In this document: in pieces, positions 1 to 11,419 of the stretch
Layout of the letters: each line of letters starts with the position of its first letter
Position numbering within the stretch: the stretch's first letter is position 1
Assembly: GCA_022414725.1 (NCBI GenBank)
Contig: CM039463.1
Coordinates: 55,492,094-55,556,093, forward strand
Reading direction: 5' to 3'
DNA from: Microglena sp. YARC
Taxonomy: Eukaryota > Chlorophyta > Chlorophyceae > Chlamydomonadales > Chlamydomonadaceae
DNA: 64,000 bases
Made by a program: the position numbers and the translations under genes
The notes under the pieces: generated by a model
Databases searched by the model: none
Seen by the model: the letters and a program-made list of their open reading frames with translations, nothing else
Told to the model about the DNA's origin: nothing

Positions 1-724
1 ACTTATGCAAGTGATCTTAAGCGACACCAAGTGCATGGCTGAGTTACATGCTTACTGAGCAGAATGCCATCCCTCCCCGCCCCAAGGAGCAAGTGCCTTT
101 GCTAGTTTAAAGCTGTCAATGGTTGAGCCAGCGTTCATAACTAACCTCTCAACCATACAACCATGTCAGCACTAGCTGAATGCACAGCCCAAGGACTGAC
201 CCTTCGCACTTCATGTTTCCAGTGTTCGACAGATCTCTAAGGCCTTTAGGTTGTTACAGGCCAAGGAGTTGCATCTGCAAAGTAGGCAGTTGTTAGTCGC
301 CGATTGGGCGGTTGTAGAGACCCTTTCACTTTATGTCTTGGAACCATATTAGGAAGAAAAACCCTGCTGCCCCAACATGGAGACGTGTTTACTAGAGATT
401 GCAGGTGATGGGTTTCTTTGACTTTCCTTAGTAGGAGTGAGCTTATTGCTCTACTTTGTCAGTTGTAGTCCCCCCTTCTTTCAGGTCAGCTTTAATCCTA
501 TCCGACTGAAGTCTTTCTCACTGGCTTTGCACACTCTCACCCAAACTGGACATATATCCAGCCAGGTTTGCCATGCACAGCCTCAGAGGAAGGTGTAGTA
601 GCAGCTTGGGCTAATGGGCAGATCTAGAGGACTATTAGAACTCAAGGTAGATGGAAATCAATGCCATTAAGCATATCTGATCCCAGACCTCTCGGTCAAG
701 TTGAACTTTGCCTCCAGCCTCTGA
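1..724 (+). pseudogene. Tyrosine recombinase remnant, copy 1 (5' cut by window)
   Basis: This is the same decayed recombinase described at 5604-6345, starting at the TYASDL segment. It has many extra single-base insertions and deletions, for example around 300-360 and 600-700, so no frame stays open for long. The TGA ending the C-terminal frame is at 722-724. Indels private to this copy look like uncorrected sequencing error; the stops it shares with the other copies are older. Confidence 0.7.
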
Positions 725-912
725 GCCTAGCTTTTCCTTCCTTCTTTCCTCTTGATACCATCACTTAGCCAAGCCTGCTGTCCTGTACATGCTCCTTACT
801 CCTACCCTTTCCTCCAGTCCCCTTTTACACTCCTTTTCCTGTTACTTAGTGGACCTGATTTTTATATCCTGAGAGCAGCAGTGTGTGTGTGAAATGCAGT
901 GACTCTTGCACA

Positions 913-2352
913 TGGTAGTAGCACATAGACAGACTGAACAGTCTGGACTTACAAGCTAGATAGTTGCAGTTGACCTTTATTTAATGGTAACAGCTGACAA
1001 GACCATAAAGCCAGCCAGTGTTGGTTGATATACCCCTAATTAAGGAATATCGCACACAGAAACTAAAACCGTTACAAGCCAGCATACACCTTAAATTTTG
1101 TCCACTAGCACTTGTACCAATGGGGCCCATCTGAAAGATCGCTGGATCTCTCGTGCAGTGTCTCTCAAAGTCCAGCAAGAGCAGGCCCCAACTTTTGCAA
1201 ATAAGTACTGACAATGATGAAGCTGCATGTGCATATTTCCTAAACCTTAAGGTGAATTATATGTATTGGAAATATGAAAAGAAACTGTAAAAAATCTGAG
1301 TCAACCGTCTGAGATTGCGCATTTCCCACACAGTAGTGAGGAGAGATAATGGAGTATTCAGACGTGCGACGCAGGATTTCCGCAGGAACGCCTTCATATT
1401 TCAAATATCCGTAAACCCCCGGGCAAAACCAGGAGTAACCACCACCAGTGTTTTCCAGCAGTACTGTCTGCTGTATATATATTCAAGTGCACAGTCACCG
1501 GAAGGCACTAAAAAATTTTGGTGCCCCATAGCTGCCTAAGCTTGATTCTTTTACCAGCTTTATCAAGTCCCACCACCTCCCTTGTCCACAGGAGTGTTAT
1601 GTTTCAGAAGCTACCCAGAGATGTACCTCCAGGGGAAGTGACTCTGTTATTATTTGACAGTAGCGACTCTCGATTGGTAGTATAGACAGCCCTAAGAACA
1701 GTCTGGACTTCAGCTAGATAGATGCAGTTGACTTATTTTAATGGGACGTACTGATAAAGACCAGTAAAGCCAGCCAGTGTGTGATATACCTAGCCACCCC
1801 TAATTAGGAAAATATCGCACACAGAGCTACAAACTTACAAAGCCACAGCATTACACCTTAAATTTGTCTAATAGCACTTGTTACACAATGGGGCCCCATC
1901 TGAAAGATCGCTGGATCTTCTCGTGCAGTGGTGTCTCAAAGTCCAGCAAGCCAGGCCCCAACTTTTGCAAAATAAGTGCTGTATTAGCGAACATGATGAA
2001 GACCTGCATGTGCATATTTTTTAAACCCTTAAGGTGAATTATCTGTATTGGAAATATATGAAAACGAAACCTAACGTTAAAAAAATCTGAGTCAACCGTC
2101 TGAATGCCGCATTTCCCACACAGTAAGTGGGAGAAATGGAGTATTCAGACGTGCGACGCAGGATTCGCGCAGGACGCCTTCATATTTTCAAATATCCGTA
2201 AACCCCCGGGCAAAACCAGGAGTAACCACCACCAGTGTTTTCCAGCAGTACTGTCCTGCCCGTATATATTCAAGTGCACAAGTCACCGAAGGCACTAAAA
2301 ATTTGGTGCCCCAAGCTGCCTAAGCCTTGATCTTTACCAGCTTTTTCAAGTT
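913..2352 (+). repeat. 647-bp direct-repeat pair a/b, unit 1
   Basis: Repeat a is about 913-1568 and repeat b about 1675-2352. Both begin TGGTAGTA and end TCAAGTT in the consensus, with a short spacer between. Both copies here are rich in indels. Confidence 0.75.
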
Positions 2353-2392
2353 GCGTAGATTCCATCCCGCAGTTCCCGCAAAACGATCGAAG

Positions 2393-2814
2393 ATGGCGGA
2401 CGGGCCTCCGATCAAGGCTCGCTCTGAAAAGCAAAACCGTATCCAACCCATCGCAAGATGAGTGGGCAGCGGGAGTTGCATTCATCGACCTATCCTATAG
2501 CTCCTGCTGCCCTCAAGACCTCCAATCCTCAAGCGCCTATGCCGCTAGATTCCCTCCAGCCAGATCGAGAAGAATGGACGTACCATCTACCAAGGCACCA
2601 AGGGAAGGATGCTTAGGTGCACCAGCTGCGGCCAGCACAGCCACCCCCAGTGCATCAGCTTGGGCAGGAATGCCATGTCCTGTGGTACATTCAAGTGCTC
2701 AGCCTGCACACTATCAGAGTGTCTCTCCACATCACTAGCTTCCAAGGCCAACAAGGGCCAGGGGTAGTGATGTTGGAGGGGCTCTACCTTGGCCGTACGG
2801 AAAGCTCACAAGAC
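2393..2814 (+). pseudogene. PHD-like zinc-finger ORF, copy 2, frameshifted
   Basis: The ATG context and the Cys/His cluster match the intact copies at 5179 and 7972. Single bases are missing near 2440 and 2560, which breaks the frame. An extra A near 2801 happens to bring the zinc-finger frame into line with the recombinase TYASDL segment, so here the two read as one chain. This suggests that the ancestral protein was a zinc finger fused to a recombinase. Confidence 0.6.
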
Positions 2815-3553
2815 ACTTATGCAAGTGATCTTAAGCGACACCAAGTGCATGGCTGAAGTTACTTGCTTACTGAGCAGAATGCACTCCCTCCCGGCCCCAA
2901 GGAGCAAGTGCCTTTGATGCTAGTTAAAGCTGGTCATGGGTTGGCCAGCAGGTCATAACTAACCTGCCACCATTACAAACCATGTCAGCACTAGCTGAAT
3001 GGCACAGGCCCAAGGGATTGGACCCTTCGCACTCTGGTTTCCAGTGTTGCGGGACAGATCTCTAAGGCCTTTAGGGTGTTCCAGGGCCCAAGGGAGTTGC
3101 ATCTGGCAAATAGGGCAGTTGTTAGTCCCGAATTGGGCGGTTGTAAGACCTCATCTTTAAGTGTCTGGAGACCATGAGGAAGCTGAAAACCCTGCTGCCC
3201 CACATGGAGGACGTGTTTACTAGAGATGCAGTGATGGGTTTCTTTGACTTCCTTAGTAGGAGTGAGCTTATTGCTCTACTTTTGTCAGTTGTAGTCCCCC
3301 CTTCTTTCAGGTCAGGCTTTGTCCCTATCGACTGAAGTCTTTTCTCACTGGCTTTGCACACTCTCACCCCAAACTGGACATATATCCAGCCAGGTTTGCC
3401 ATGCACAGCCTCAGACGGGAAGGTGTAGTAGCAGCTTGGGCTAATGGGGCAGATCTAGAGACTATTAGACTCAAGGTAGATGGAAATCAGATGCCATTAA
3501 GGCATATCTGATCCCAGACCTCTCGGTCAAGTTGAACTTTGCTCAGCCTCTGA
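2815..3553 (+). pseudogene. Tyrosine recombinase remnant, copy 2
   Basis: It has the same layout as the copy at 5604-6345: N-terminal TYASDLKRH segment, an internal TGA, frame changes, the FLSRSEL box, the HSLRRE box and the KAYL tyrosine. It also lacks bases near the C-terminus around 3541. The stops and shifts it shares with copies 3 and 4 show that the ancestor was already broken before the array expanded. Confidence 0.75.
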
Positions 3554-3742
3554 GCCTAGCTTTTCCTTTCCTTCTTTCCTCTTGATACCCCATCACTTAG
3601 CCAAGCCTGCTGTCCTGTACATGCTCCTTACTCCTACACCTTTCCTCCAGTCCCCCTTTACACTCCTTTTCCTGTACTTAGTGGGACTGATTTTTATATC
3701 CTGAGAGCAGTGTGTGTGTGAAATTGCAGTGACTCTTGCACA

Positions 3743-5136
3743 TGGTAGTAGCACATAGACAGACCTGAACAGTCTGGACTTACAAGCTAGATAGTGCAGT
3801 TGACTTTATTTAATGTAACAGCTGACAAGACCAGTAAAGCCAGCCAGTGTTGTGATATACCCCCTAATTAAGGGAATATCGCACACAGAACTAAAACCTT
3901 ACAAGGCCCAGCATACACCTTAAATTTGTCCACTAGCACTTGTACCAATGGGGGCCCCATCTGAAAGATCGCTGGATCTCTCGTGCAGTGTCTCAAAGTC
4001 CAGCAAGCAGGCCCCCAACTTTTGCAAATAAGTACTGACAATGATGAAGCCTGCATGTGCATATTTCCTAAACCCTTAAGGGTGAATTATATGTATTGGA
4101 AATATGAAAAAAAACTGTAAAGAAATCTGAGTCAACCGTCTGAATGCCGCATTTCCCACACAGTAGTGGGAGAAATGGAGTATTCAGACGTGCGACGCAG
4201 GATTCCGCAGGACGCCTTCATATTTCAATATCCGTAAACCCCCGGGCAAAACCAGGAGTAACCACCACCAGTGTTTTCCAGCAGTACTGTCCTGCCTGGT
4301 ATATATTCAAGTGCACAGTCACCGAAGGCACTAAAAATTTGGTGCCCCAAGCTGCCTAAGCCTTGATCTTTACCAGCTTTTCAAGTTCCCACCACCATCC
4401 CTCTGTCCCACAGGAGTTATATCTTCCAGAAGCTACCAGAGCCTCCCAGGGGAAGTGACTCTGTTATTATTTGACAGTAGCGACTCTATTGGTAGTAGCA
4501 CAAAGACAGACCTGAACAGTCTGGACTTACAAGCTAGATAGTGCAGTTGACTTTATTTAATGGTAACAGCTGATAAGACCAGTAAAGCCAGCCAGTGTTG
4601 TGATATACCCCCTAATTAAGGGAAATATCGCACACAGAGCTAAAACCTTACAAGGCCCAGCATACACCTTAAATTTGTCTAATAGCACTTGTACCAATGG
4701 GGGCCCCATCTGAAAGATCGCTGGATCTCTCGTGCAGTGTCTCAAAGTCCAGCAAGCAGGCCCCCAACTTTTGCAAATAAGTACTGACAATGATGAAGCC
4801 TGCATGTGCATATTTCCTAAACCCTTAAGGGTGAATTATATGTATTGGAAATATGAAAAGAAACTGTAAAGAAATCTGAGTCAACCGTCTGAATGCCGCA
4901 TTTCCCACACAGTAGTGGAGAAATGGAGTATTCAGACGTGCGACGCAGGATTCCGCAGGACGCCTTCATATTTCAAATATCCGTAAACCCCCGGGCAAAA
5001 CCAGGAGTAACCACCACCAGTGTTTTCCAGCAGTACTGTCCTGCCCGGTATATATTCAAGTGCACAGTCACCGAAGGCACTAAAAATTTGGTGCCCCAAG
5101 CTGCCTAAGCCTTGATCTTTACCAGCTTTTCAAGTT
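3743..5136 (+). repeat. 647-bp direct-repeat pair a/b, unit 2
   Basis: Repeat a is 3743-4387 and repeat b 4490-5136, separated by about 100 bp. Both hold a TATATATT box and a short hairpin of the TTCCCAC/GTGGGAGAA type. Only repeat b directly precedes the ORF. They resemble terminal repeats flanking the 1.4 kb coding core, but no primer-binding site or polypurine tract is visible. Confidence 0.85.
5049..5056 (+). promoter_or_regulatory. TATA-like box before zinc-finger ORF
   Basis: TATATATT lies about 125 bp upstream of the ATG at 5179, inside repeat b. Equivalent boxes occur in every repeat, including 7842 before the ORF at 7972. This is inferred from sequence and position only. Confidence 0.4.
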
Positions 5137-5178
5137 GCGTCGAGATTCCATCCCGCAGTTCCCGCAAAACGATCGAAG

Positions 5179-5706
5179 ATGGCGGACGGGCCTCCGATCA
5201 AGGCTCGCTCTGAAAAGCAAAACCGTTATCCCAACCCATCGCAAGATGAGTGGGCAGCGGGAGTTGCATTCATCGACCTATCCTATAGCTCCTGCTGCCC
5301 TCAAGACCTCCAATCCTCAAGCGCCTATGCCGCTAGATTCCCTCCCAGCCAGATCGAGAAGAATGGACGTACCATCTACCAAGGCACCAAGGGAAGGATG
5401 CTTAGGTGCACCAGCTGCGGCCAGCACAGCCACCCCCAGTGCATCAGCTTGGGCAGGAATGCCATGTCCTGTGGTACATTCAAGTGCTCAGCCTGCACAC
5501 TATCAGAGTGTCTCTCCACATCACTAGCTTCCAAGGCCAACAAGGGCCAGGGGGGTAGTGATGTTGGAGGGCTCTACCTTGGCCGTACGGAAGCTCACAA
5601 GACACTTATGCAAGTGATCTTAAGCGACACCAAGTGCATGGCTGAAGTTACTTGCTTACTGAGCAGAATGCACTCCCTCCCCGCCCCAAGGAGCAAGTGC
5701 CTTTGA
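5179..5706 (+). CDS. 175-aa PHD-like zinc-finger protein of the tandem element
   Basis: The 175-codon ORF starts at the first ATG after the TATA-bearing repeat. Around residues 76-105 there is a CxxC-x4-HxxC-x11-CxxC cluster (RCTSCGQHSHPQC, then KCSAC), which resembles the second half of a PHD or treble-clef finger. The first CxxC of a full PHD is not visible. The N-terminus is polar with no membrane segment. The ORF runs 103 bp into the recombinase remnant in another frame, and copy 2 joins the two by one base. It was probably the N-terminal, DNA- or chromatin-binding part of a recombinase-type transposon protein. It may now be only a relic kept open by youth. Function unproven. Confidence 0.55.
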   Translation: MADGPPIKARSEKQNRYPNPSQDEWAAGVAFIDLSYSSCCPQDLQSSSAYAARFPPSQIEKNGRTIYQGTKGRMLRCTSCGQHSHPQCISLGRNAMSCGTFKCSACTLSECLSTSLASKANKGQGGSDVGGLYLGRTEAHKTLMQVILSDTKCMAEVTCLLSRMHSLPAPRSKCL

Positions 5707-6345
5707 TGCTAGTTAAAGCTGGTCATGGGTTGGCCAGCAGGTCATAACTAACCTGCCACCATTACAACCATGTCAGCACTAGCTGAATGGCACAGGCCCA
5801 AGGGATTGGACCCTTCGCACTCTGGTTTCCAGTGTTGCGGGACAGATCTCTAAGGCCTTTAGGGTGTTCCAGGGCCCAAGGGAGTTGCATCTGGCAAATA
5901 GGGCAGTTGTTAGTCCCGAATTGGGCGGTTGTAAGACCCTCATCTTTAAGTGTCTGGAGACCATGAGGAAGCTGAAAACCCTGCTGCCCCACATGGAGGA
6001 CGTGTTTACTAGAGATGCAGTGATGGGTTTCTTTGACTTCCTTAGTAGGAGTGAGCTTATTGCTCTACTTTTGTCAGTTGTAGTCCCCCCTTCTTTCAGG
6101 TCAGGCTTTGTCCTATCGACTGGAGTCTTTTTCTCACTGGCTTTGCACACTCTCACCCCAAACTGGACATATATCCAGCCAGGTTTGCCATGCACAGCCT
6201 CAGACGGGAAGGTGTAGTAGCAGCTTGGGCTAATGGGGCAGATCTAGAGACTATTAGAACTCAAGGTAGATGGAAATCAGATGCCATTAAGGCATATCTG
6301 ATCCCAGACCTCTCGGTCAAGTTGAACTTTGCCTCCAGCCTCTGA
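5604..6345 (+). pseudogene. Decayed tyrosine recombinase (DIRS/Crypton/Ngaro-like), copy 3
   Basis: Three frames together give a tyrosine-recombinase (phage-integrase) fold. The N-terminal SAM-like part reads TYASDLKRHQVHG, then after a stop YLLTEQNALPPRPKEQVPL, then in another frame SALAEWHRPKGLDPS. The catalytic part has RDAVMGFFDFLSRSELIAL (first box), a MHSLRRE box at 6190-6210, AAWANGADLETI, and GRWKSDAIKAYL with the likely nucleophile Tyr codon at 6295. It ends at TGA 6343-6345. The family normally has Arg at the position before RSE in the first box; here it is Ser (AGT). Stops and shifts shared with the other copies make it a pseudogene. No reverse transcriptase is seen, so Crypton-type or non-autonomous DIRS/Ngaro-type are both open. 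Confidence 0.8.
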
Positions 6346-6533
6346 GCCTAGCTTTTCCTTTCCTTCTTTCCTCTTGATACCCCATCACTTAGCCAAGCCT
6401 GCTGTCCTGTACATGCTCCTTACTCCTACACCTTTCCTCCAGTCCCCCTTTACACTCCTTTTCTGTACTTAGTGGGACTGATTTTTATATCCTGAGAGCA
6501 GTGTGTGTGTGAAATTGCAGTGACTCTTGCACA

Positions 6534-7929
6534 TGGTAGTAGCACATAGACAGACCTGAACAGTCTGGACTTACAAGCTAGATAGTGCAGTTGACTTTAT
6601 TTAATGGTAACAGCTGACAAGACCAGTAAAGCCAGCCAGTGTTGTGATATACCCCCTAATTAAGGGAATATCGCACACAGAACTAAAACCTTACAAGGCC
6701 CAGCATACACCTTAAATTTGTCCACTAGCACTTGTACCAATGGGGGCCCCATCTGAAAGATCGCTGGATCTCTCGTGCAGTGTCTCAAAGTCCAGCAAGC
6801 AGGCCCCCAACTTTTGCAAATAAGTACTGACAATGATGAAGCCTGCATGTGCATATTTCCTAAACCCTTAAGGGTGAATTATATGTATTGGAAATATGAA
6901 AAGAAACTGTAAAGAAATCTGAGTCAACCGTCTGAATGCCGCATTTCCCACACAGTAGTGGGAGAAATGGAGTATTCAGACGTGCGACGCAGGATTCCGC
7001 AGGACGCCTTCATATTTCAAATATCCGTAAACCCCCGGGCAAAACCAGGAGTAACCACCACCAGTGTTTTCCAGCAGTACTGTCCTGCCTGGTATATATT
7101 CAAGTGCACAGTCACCGAAGGCACTAAAAATTTGGTGCCCCAAGCTGCCTAAGCCTTGATCTTTACCAGCTTTTCAAGTTCCCACCACCATCCCTCTGTC
7201 CCACAGGAGTTATATCTTCCAGAAGCTACCAGAGCCTCCCAGGGAAGTGACTCTGTTATTATTTGACAGTAGCGACTCTATTGGTAGTAGCACAAAGACA
7301 GACCTGAACAGTCTGGACTTACAAGCTAGATAGTGCAGTTGACTTTATTTAATGGTAACAGCTGATAAGACCAGTAAAGCCAGCCAGTGTTGTGATATAC
7401 CCCCTAATTAAGGGAAATATCGCACACAGAGCTAAAACCTTACAAGGCCCAGCATACACCTTAAATTTGTCTAATAGCACTTGTACCAATGGGGCCCCAT
7501 CTGAAAAGATCGCTGGATCTCTCGTGCAGTGTCTCAAAGTCCAGCAAGCAGGCCCCCAACTTTTGCAAATAAGTACTGACAATGATGAAGCCTGCATGTG
7601 CATATTTCCTAAACCCTTAAGGGTGAATTATATGTATTGGAAATATGAAAAGAAACTGTAAAGAAATCTGAGTCAACCGTCTGAATGCCGCATTTCCCAC
7701 ACAGTAGTGGGAGAAATGGAGTATTCAGACGTGCGACGCAGGATTCCGCAGGACGCCTTCATATTTCAAATATCCGTAAACCCCCGGGCAAAACCAGGAG
7801 TAACCACCACCAGTGTTTTCCAGCAGTACTGTCCTGCCCGGTATATATTCAAGTGCACAGTCACCGAAGGCACTAAAAATTTGGTGCCCCAAGCTGCCTA
7901 AGCCTTGATCTTTACCAGCTTTTCAAGTT
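6534..7929 (+). repeat. 647-bp direct-repeat pair a/b, unit 3
   Basis: Repeat a is 6534-7180 and repeat b 7282-7929. The a and b types carry consistent small differences across units (for example TCCACTAGC in a, TCTAATAGC in b). The duplication therefore came before the 2.79 kb array amplified. Confidence 0.85.
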
Positions 7930-7971
7930 GCGTCGAGATTCCATCCCGCAGTTCCCGCAAAACGATCGAAG

Positions 7972-8439
7972 ATGGCGGACGGGCCTCCGATCAAGGCTCG
8001 CTCTGAAAAGCAAAACCGTTATCCCAACCCATCGCAAGATGAGTGGGCAGCGGGAGTTGCATTCATCGACCTATCCTATAGCTCCTGCTGCCCTCAAGAC
8101 CTCCAATCCTCAAGCGCCTATGCCGCTAGATTCCCTCCCAGCCAGATCGAGAAGAATGGACGTACCATCTACCAAGGCACCAAGGGAAGGATGCTTAGGT
8201 GCACCAGCTGCGGCCAGCACAGCCACCCCCAGTGCATCAGCTTGGGCAGGAATGCCATGTCCTGTGGTACATTCAAGTGCTCAGCCTGCACACTATCAGA
8301 GTGTCTCTCCACATCACTAGCTTCCAAGGCCAACAAGGGCCAGGGGGGTAGTGATGTTGGAGGGCTCTACCTTGGCCGTACGGAAGCTCACAAGACACTT
8401 ATGCAAGTTGATCTTAAGCGACACCAAGTGCATGGCTGA
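7972..8439 (+). CDS. 155-aa PHD-like zinc-finger protein, second intact copy
   Basis: It matches the 5179 copy over its first 145 residues, including the CxxC-HxxC-CxxC cluster. One extra T near 8408 changes the frame, so the tail reads DLKRHQVHG, a piece of the recombinase N-terminus, and then stops. The same TATA-like element lies about 130 bp upstream. Near-identity with the other copy gives no independent evidence of selection. Confidence 0.5.
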   Translation: MADGPPIKARSEKQNRYPNPSQDEWAAGVAFIDLSYSSCCPQDLQSSSAYAARFPPSQIEKNGRTIYQGTKGRMLRCTSCGQHSHPQCISLGRNAMSCGTFKCSACTLSECLSTSLASKANKGQGGSDVGGLYLGRTEAHKTLMQVDLKRHQVHG

Positions 8440-9135
8440 AGTTACTTGCTTACTGAGCAGAATGCACTCCCTCCCGGCCCCAAGGAGCAAGTGCCTTTGA
8501 TGCTAGTTAAAGCTGGTCATGGGTTGGCCAGCAGGTCATAACTAACCTGCCACCATTACAACCATGTCAGCACTAGCTGAATGGCACAGGCCCAAGGGAT
8601 TGGACCCTTCGCACTCTGGTTTCCAGTGTTGCGGGACAGATCTCTAAGGCCTTTAGGGTGTTCCAGGGCCCAAGGGAGTTGCATCTGGCAAATAGGGCAG
8701 TTGTTAGTCCCGAATTGGGCGTTGTAAGACCCTCATCTTTAAGTGTCTGGAGACCATGAGGAAGCTGAAAACCCTGCTGCCCCACATGGAGGACGTGTTT
8801 ACTAGAGATGCAGTGATGGGTTTCTTTGACTTCCTTAGTAGGAGTGAGCTTATTGCTCTACTTTTGTCAGTTGTAGTCCCCCCTTCTTTCAGGTCAGGCT
8901 TTGTCCTATCGACTGGAGTCTTTTCTCACTGGCTTTGCACACTCTCACCCCAAACTGGACATATATCCAGCCAGGTTTGCCATGCACAGCCTCAGACGGG
9001 AAGTGTAGTAGCAGCTTGGGCTAATGGGCAGATCTAGAGACTATTAGAACTCAAGGTAGATGGAAATCAGATGCCATTAAGGCATATCTGATCCCAGACC
9101 TCTCGGTCAAGTTGAACTTTGCCTCCAGCCTCTGA
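8397..9135 (+). pseudogene. Tyrosine recombinase remnant, copy 4
   Basis: It carries the same FLSRSEL and HSLRR motifs and the same broken N-terminus as the other copies. Two further single-base losses, near 9001 and 9028, disrupt the stretch between HSLRR and the Tyr box. The frame ends at TGA 9133-9135. Confidence 0.75.
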
Positions 9136-9324
9136 GCCTAGCTTTTCCTTTCCTTCTTTCCTCTTGATACCCCATCACTTAGCCAAGCCTGCTGTCCTGT
9201 ACATGCTCCTTACTCCTACACCTTTCCTCCAGTCCCCCTTTACACTCCTTTTCCTGTACTTAGTGGGACTGATTTTTATATCCTGAGAGCAGTGTGTGTG
9301 TGAAATTGCAGTGACTCTTGCACA

Positions 9325-10478
9325 TGGTAGTAGCACATAGACAGACCTGAACAGTCTGGACTTACAAGCTAGATAGTGCAGTTGACTTTATTTAATGGTA
9401 ACAGCTGACAAGACCAGTAAAGCCAGCCAGTGTTGTGATATACCCCCTAATTAAGGGAATATCGCACACAGAACTAAAACCTTACAAGGCCCAGCATACA
9501 CCTTAAATTTGTCCACTAGCACTTGTACCAATGGGGGCCCCATCTGAAAGATCGCTGGATCTCTCGTGCAGTGTCTCAAAGTCCAGCAAGCAGGCCCCCA
9601 ACTTTTGCAAATAAGTACTGACAATGATGAAGCCTGCATGTGCATATTTCCTAAACCCTTAAGGGTGAATTATATGTATTGGAAATATGAAAAGAAACTG
9701 TAAAGAAATCTGAGTCAACCGTCTGAATGCCGCATTTCCCACACAGTAGTGGGAGAAATGGAGTATTCAGACGTGCGACGCAGGATTCCGCAGGACGCCT
9801 TCATATTTCAAATATCCGTAAACCCCCGGGCAAAACCAGGAGTAACCACCACCAGTGTTTTCCAGCAGTACTGTCCTGCCTGGTATATATTCAAGTGCAC
9901 AGTCACCGAAGGCACTAAAAATTTGGTGCCCCAAGCTGCCTAAGCCTTGATCTTTACCAGCTTTTCAAGTTCCCACCACCATCCCTCTGTCCCACAGGAG
10001 TTATATCTTCCAGAAGCTACCAGAGCCTCCCAGGGGAAGTGACTCTGTTATTATTTGACAGTAGCGACTCTATTGGTAGTAGCACAAAGACAGACCTGAA
10101 CAGTCTGGACTTACAAGCTAGATATTGCAGTTGACTTTATTTAATGGTAACAGCTGATAAGACCAGTAAAGCCAGCCAGTGTTGTGATATACCCCCTAAT
10201 TAAGGGAAATATCGCACACAGAGCTAAAACCTTACAAGGCCCAGCATACACCTTAAATTTGTCTAATAGCACTTGTACCAATGGGGGCCCCATCTGAAAG
10301 ATCGCTGGATCTCTCGTGCAGTGTCTCAAAGTCCAGCAAGCAGGCCCCCGAATTTTGCAAATATTAGTACTGACAATGACGGAGCCTGCATGTGCTTATT
10401 TCCTAAACCCTTAAGGGTGAATTATATGTATTGGAAATATGAAAAGCAACTGAAAAGGAATCTGAGTCAACCGTCTGA
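9325..10478 (+). repeat. 647-bp direct-repeat pair, unit 4, second copy truncated
   Basis: Repeat a is 9325-9971. Repeat b starts at 10074 and is cut at 10,478, just after GTCAACCGTCTGA. The last 130 bp are more diverged than any internal copy, as expected for an array edge that escapes homogenisation. Confidence 0.85.
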
Positions 10479-11027
10479 CTTCAACTGTTTTGTATGTTAT
10501 GTACATTAATTCAGTTGTATGTATATTAATTCAGTTATATGTATATTAATTCAGTTGTAAGTCCCGAAACCACCAAGAAAAATGGAAATTGACTTTCGTA
10601 GGGGGTAGATCTCGCCCCCCCCCCCCCCCCCCCCCCCTCCCCCCCAAAAGGGTGTGGGTGTGGGTGTGGGTGTGGGAGGGGATCCAGCCGTTTTCGGAAA
10701 AATCTTCGTATCTTCCTTGCCAGGCTGAAGCTGACGAAGATGAGATAACCACCGAACGCGGCTCGAGCATAGTTGTCCGAATCCATGCGTGTTTCTGAAT
10801 TACTGTGTTGCAGTCGAGCTAGAGAAGTGACCCCAACAGGTTTGAGGTCTCCAAGTGTGAAAGTTGGTCCAAAGCAGAAACTCAATATTTCCAACCCAAA
10901 CTCCTTGGATGTATAGAGGGTATTTAGACATGCAATATAGCCTTAAAAGCATCTTCAAATTCTCAAACACCAAAAACTTTGTAGGTCAGATTATAATCAG
11001 GGCTATGAAAGGGGTTTTGCTTGAGGT
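10479..11027. other. Unique spacer with simple repeats
   Basis: It starts with three AT-rich 22-bp tandem units (about 10,505-10,560, core ATTAATTCAGTT). A poly-C tract follows at 10,615-10,645, then a GTGTGG run. The rest shows no gene I can support; short open frames here are not convincing. Confidence 0.6.
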
Positions 11028-11395
11028 CCATCCTCCAGCTCCACGCAGGCAGTGAGGATGAGGTGCGAGGCATGTCCAGCTTGCAAGGAAGTAGAAAAAC
11101 ACCACCACCATCACCACCATCATCACCACCACCACAACCATAACCACCATCATCACACCTCGTCCATCCTCTAGCTCCATGCAAGCGGTGAGGATGAGGT
11201 GCAAGACATGTCAAGCCTGCAAGAAAGTAGAACGACACCACCACCGTCACCACCATCATCACCACCACCACAACCATCTCCACCATCATCATACCTCGTC
11301 CATCCTCCAGCTCCATGCAAGCCGTGAGGATGAGGTGCGAGACATGTTCAGCTTGCAAGGAAGTAGAACGGCAACAGAAGCGAAGTTCGGACTCA
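11028..11395 (+). repeat. Three tandem 136-bp units with CAC/CAT-rich core
   Basis: Units begin with CCATCCTCCAGCTCC-like sequence at 11,028, 11,164 and 11,300. The first two contain a CAC/CAT triplet-rich block; the third is cut short. Ser/His-rich open frames on both strands follow from the repeat. Confidence 0.8.
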
Positions 11396-11419
11396 AGTAG
11401 GGACAGCTTTCTGGAGGCT

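Larger units (their letters stand above)
1..10478 (+). repeat. Tandem array of 2.79 kb tyrosine-recombinase element units (about 3.75 copies)
   Basis: The zinc-finger start codon recurs at 2393, 5179 and 7972, giving periods of 2,786 and 2,793 bp. The window opens inside a copy, and the array stops abruptly at 10,478 inside a direct repeat, where the sequence becomes unique. Unit order is: zinc-finger ORF, decayed recombinase, direct repeat a (about 647 bp), 101-109-bp spacer, direct repeat b (about 647 bp), next ORF. Copies 2-4 differ mainly by single-base indels, so amplification is recent or the copies are homogenised. Copy 1 has far more indels, probably read error. The sequence shows the tandem structure directly; the mobile-element origin is inferred from the recombinase. 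Confidence 0.9.

Noticed and set aside
4490..7180. LTR retrotransposon with 647-bp LTRs
   Set aside because: There is no convincing primer-binding site, polypurine tract or reverse transcriptase, and the coding core is a tyrosine recombinase.
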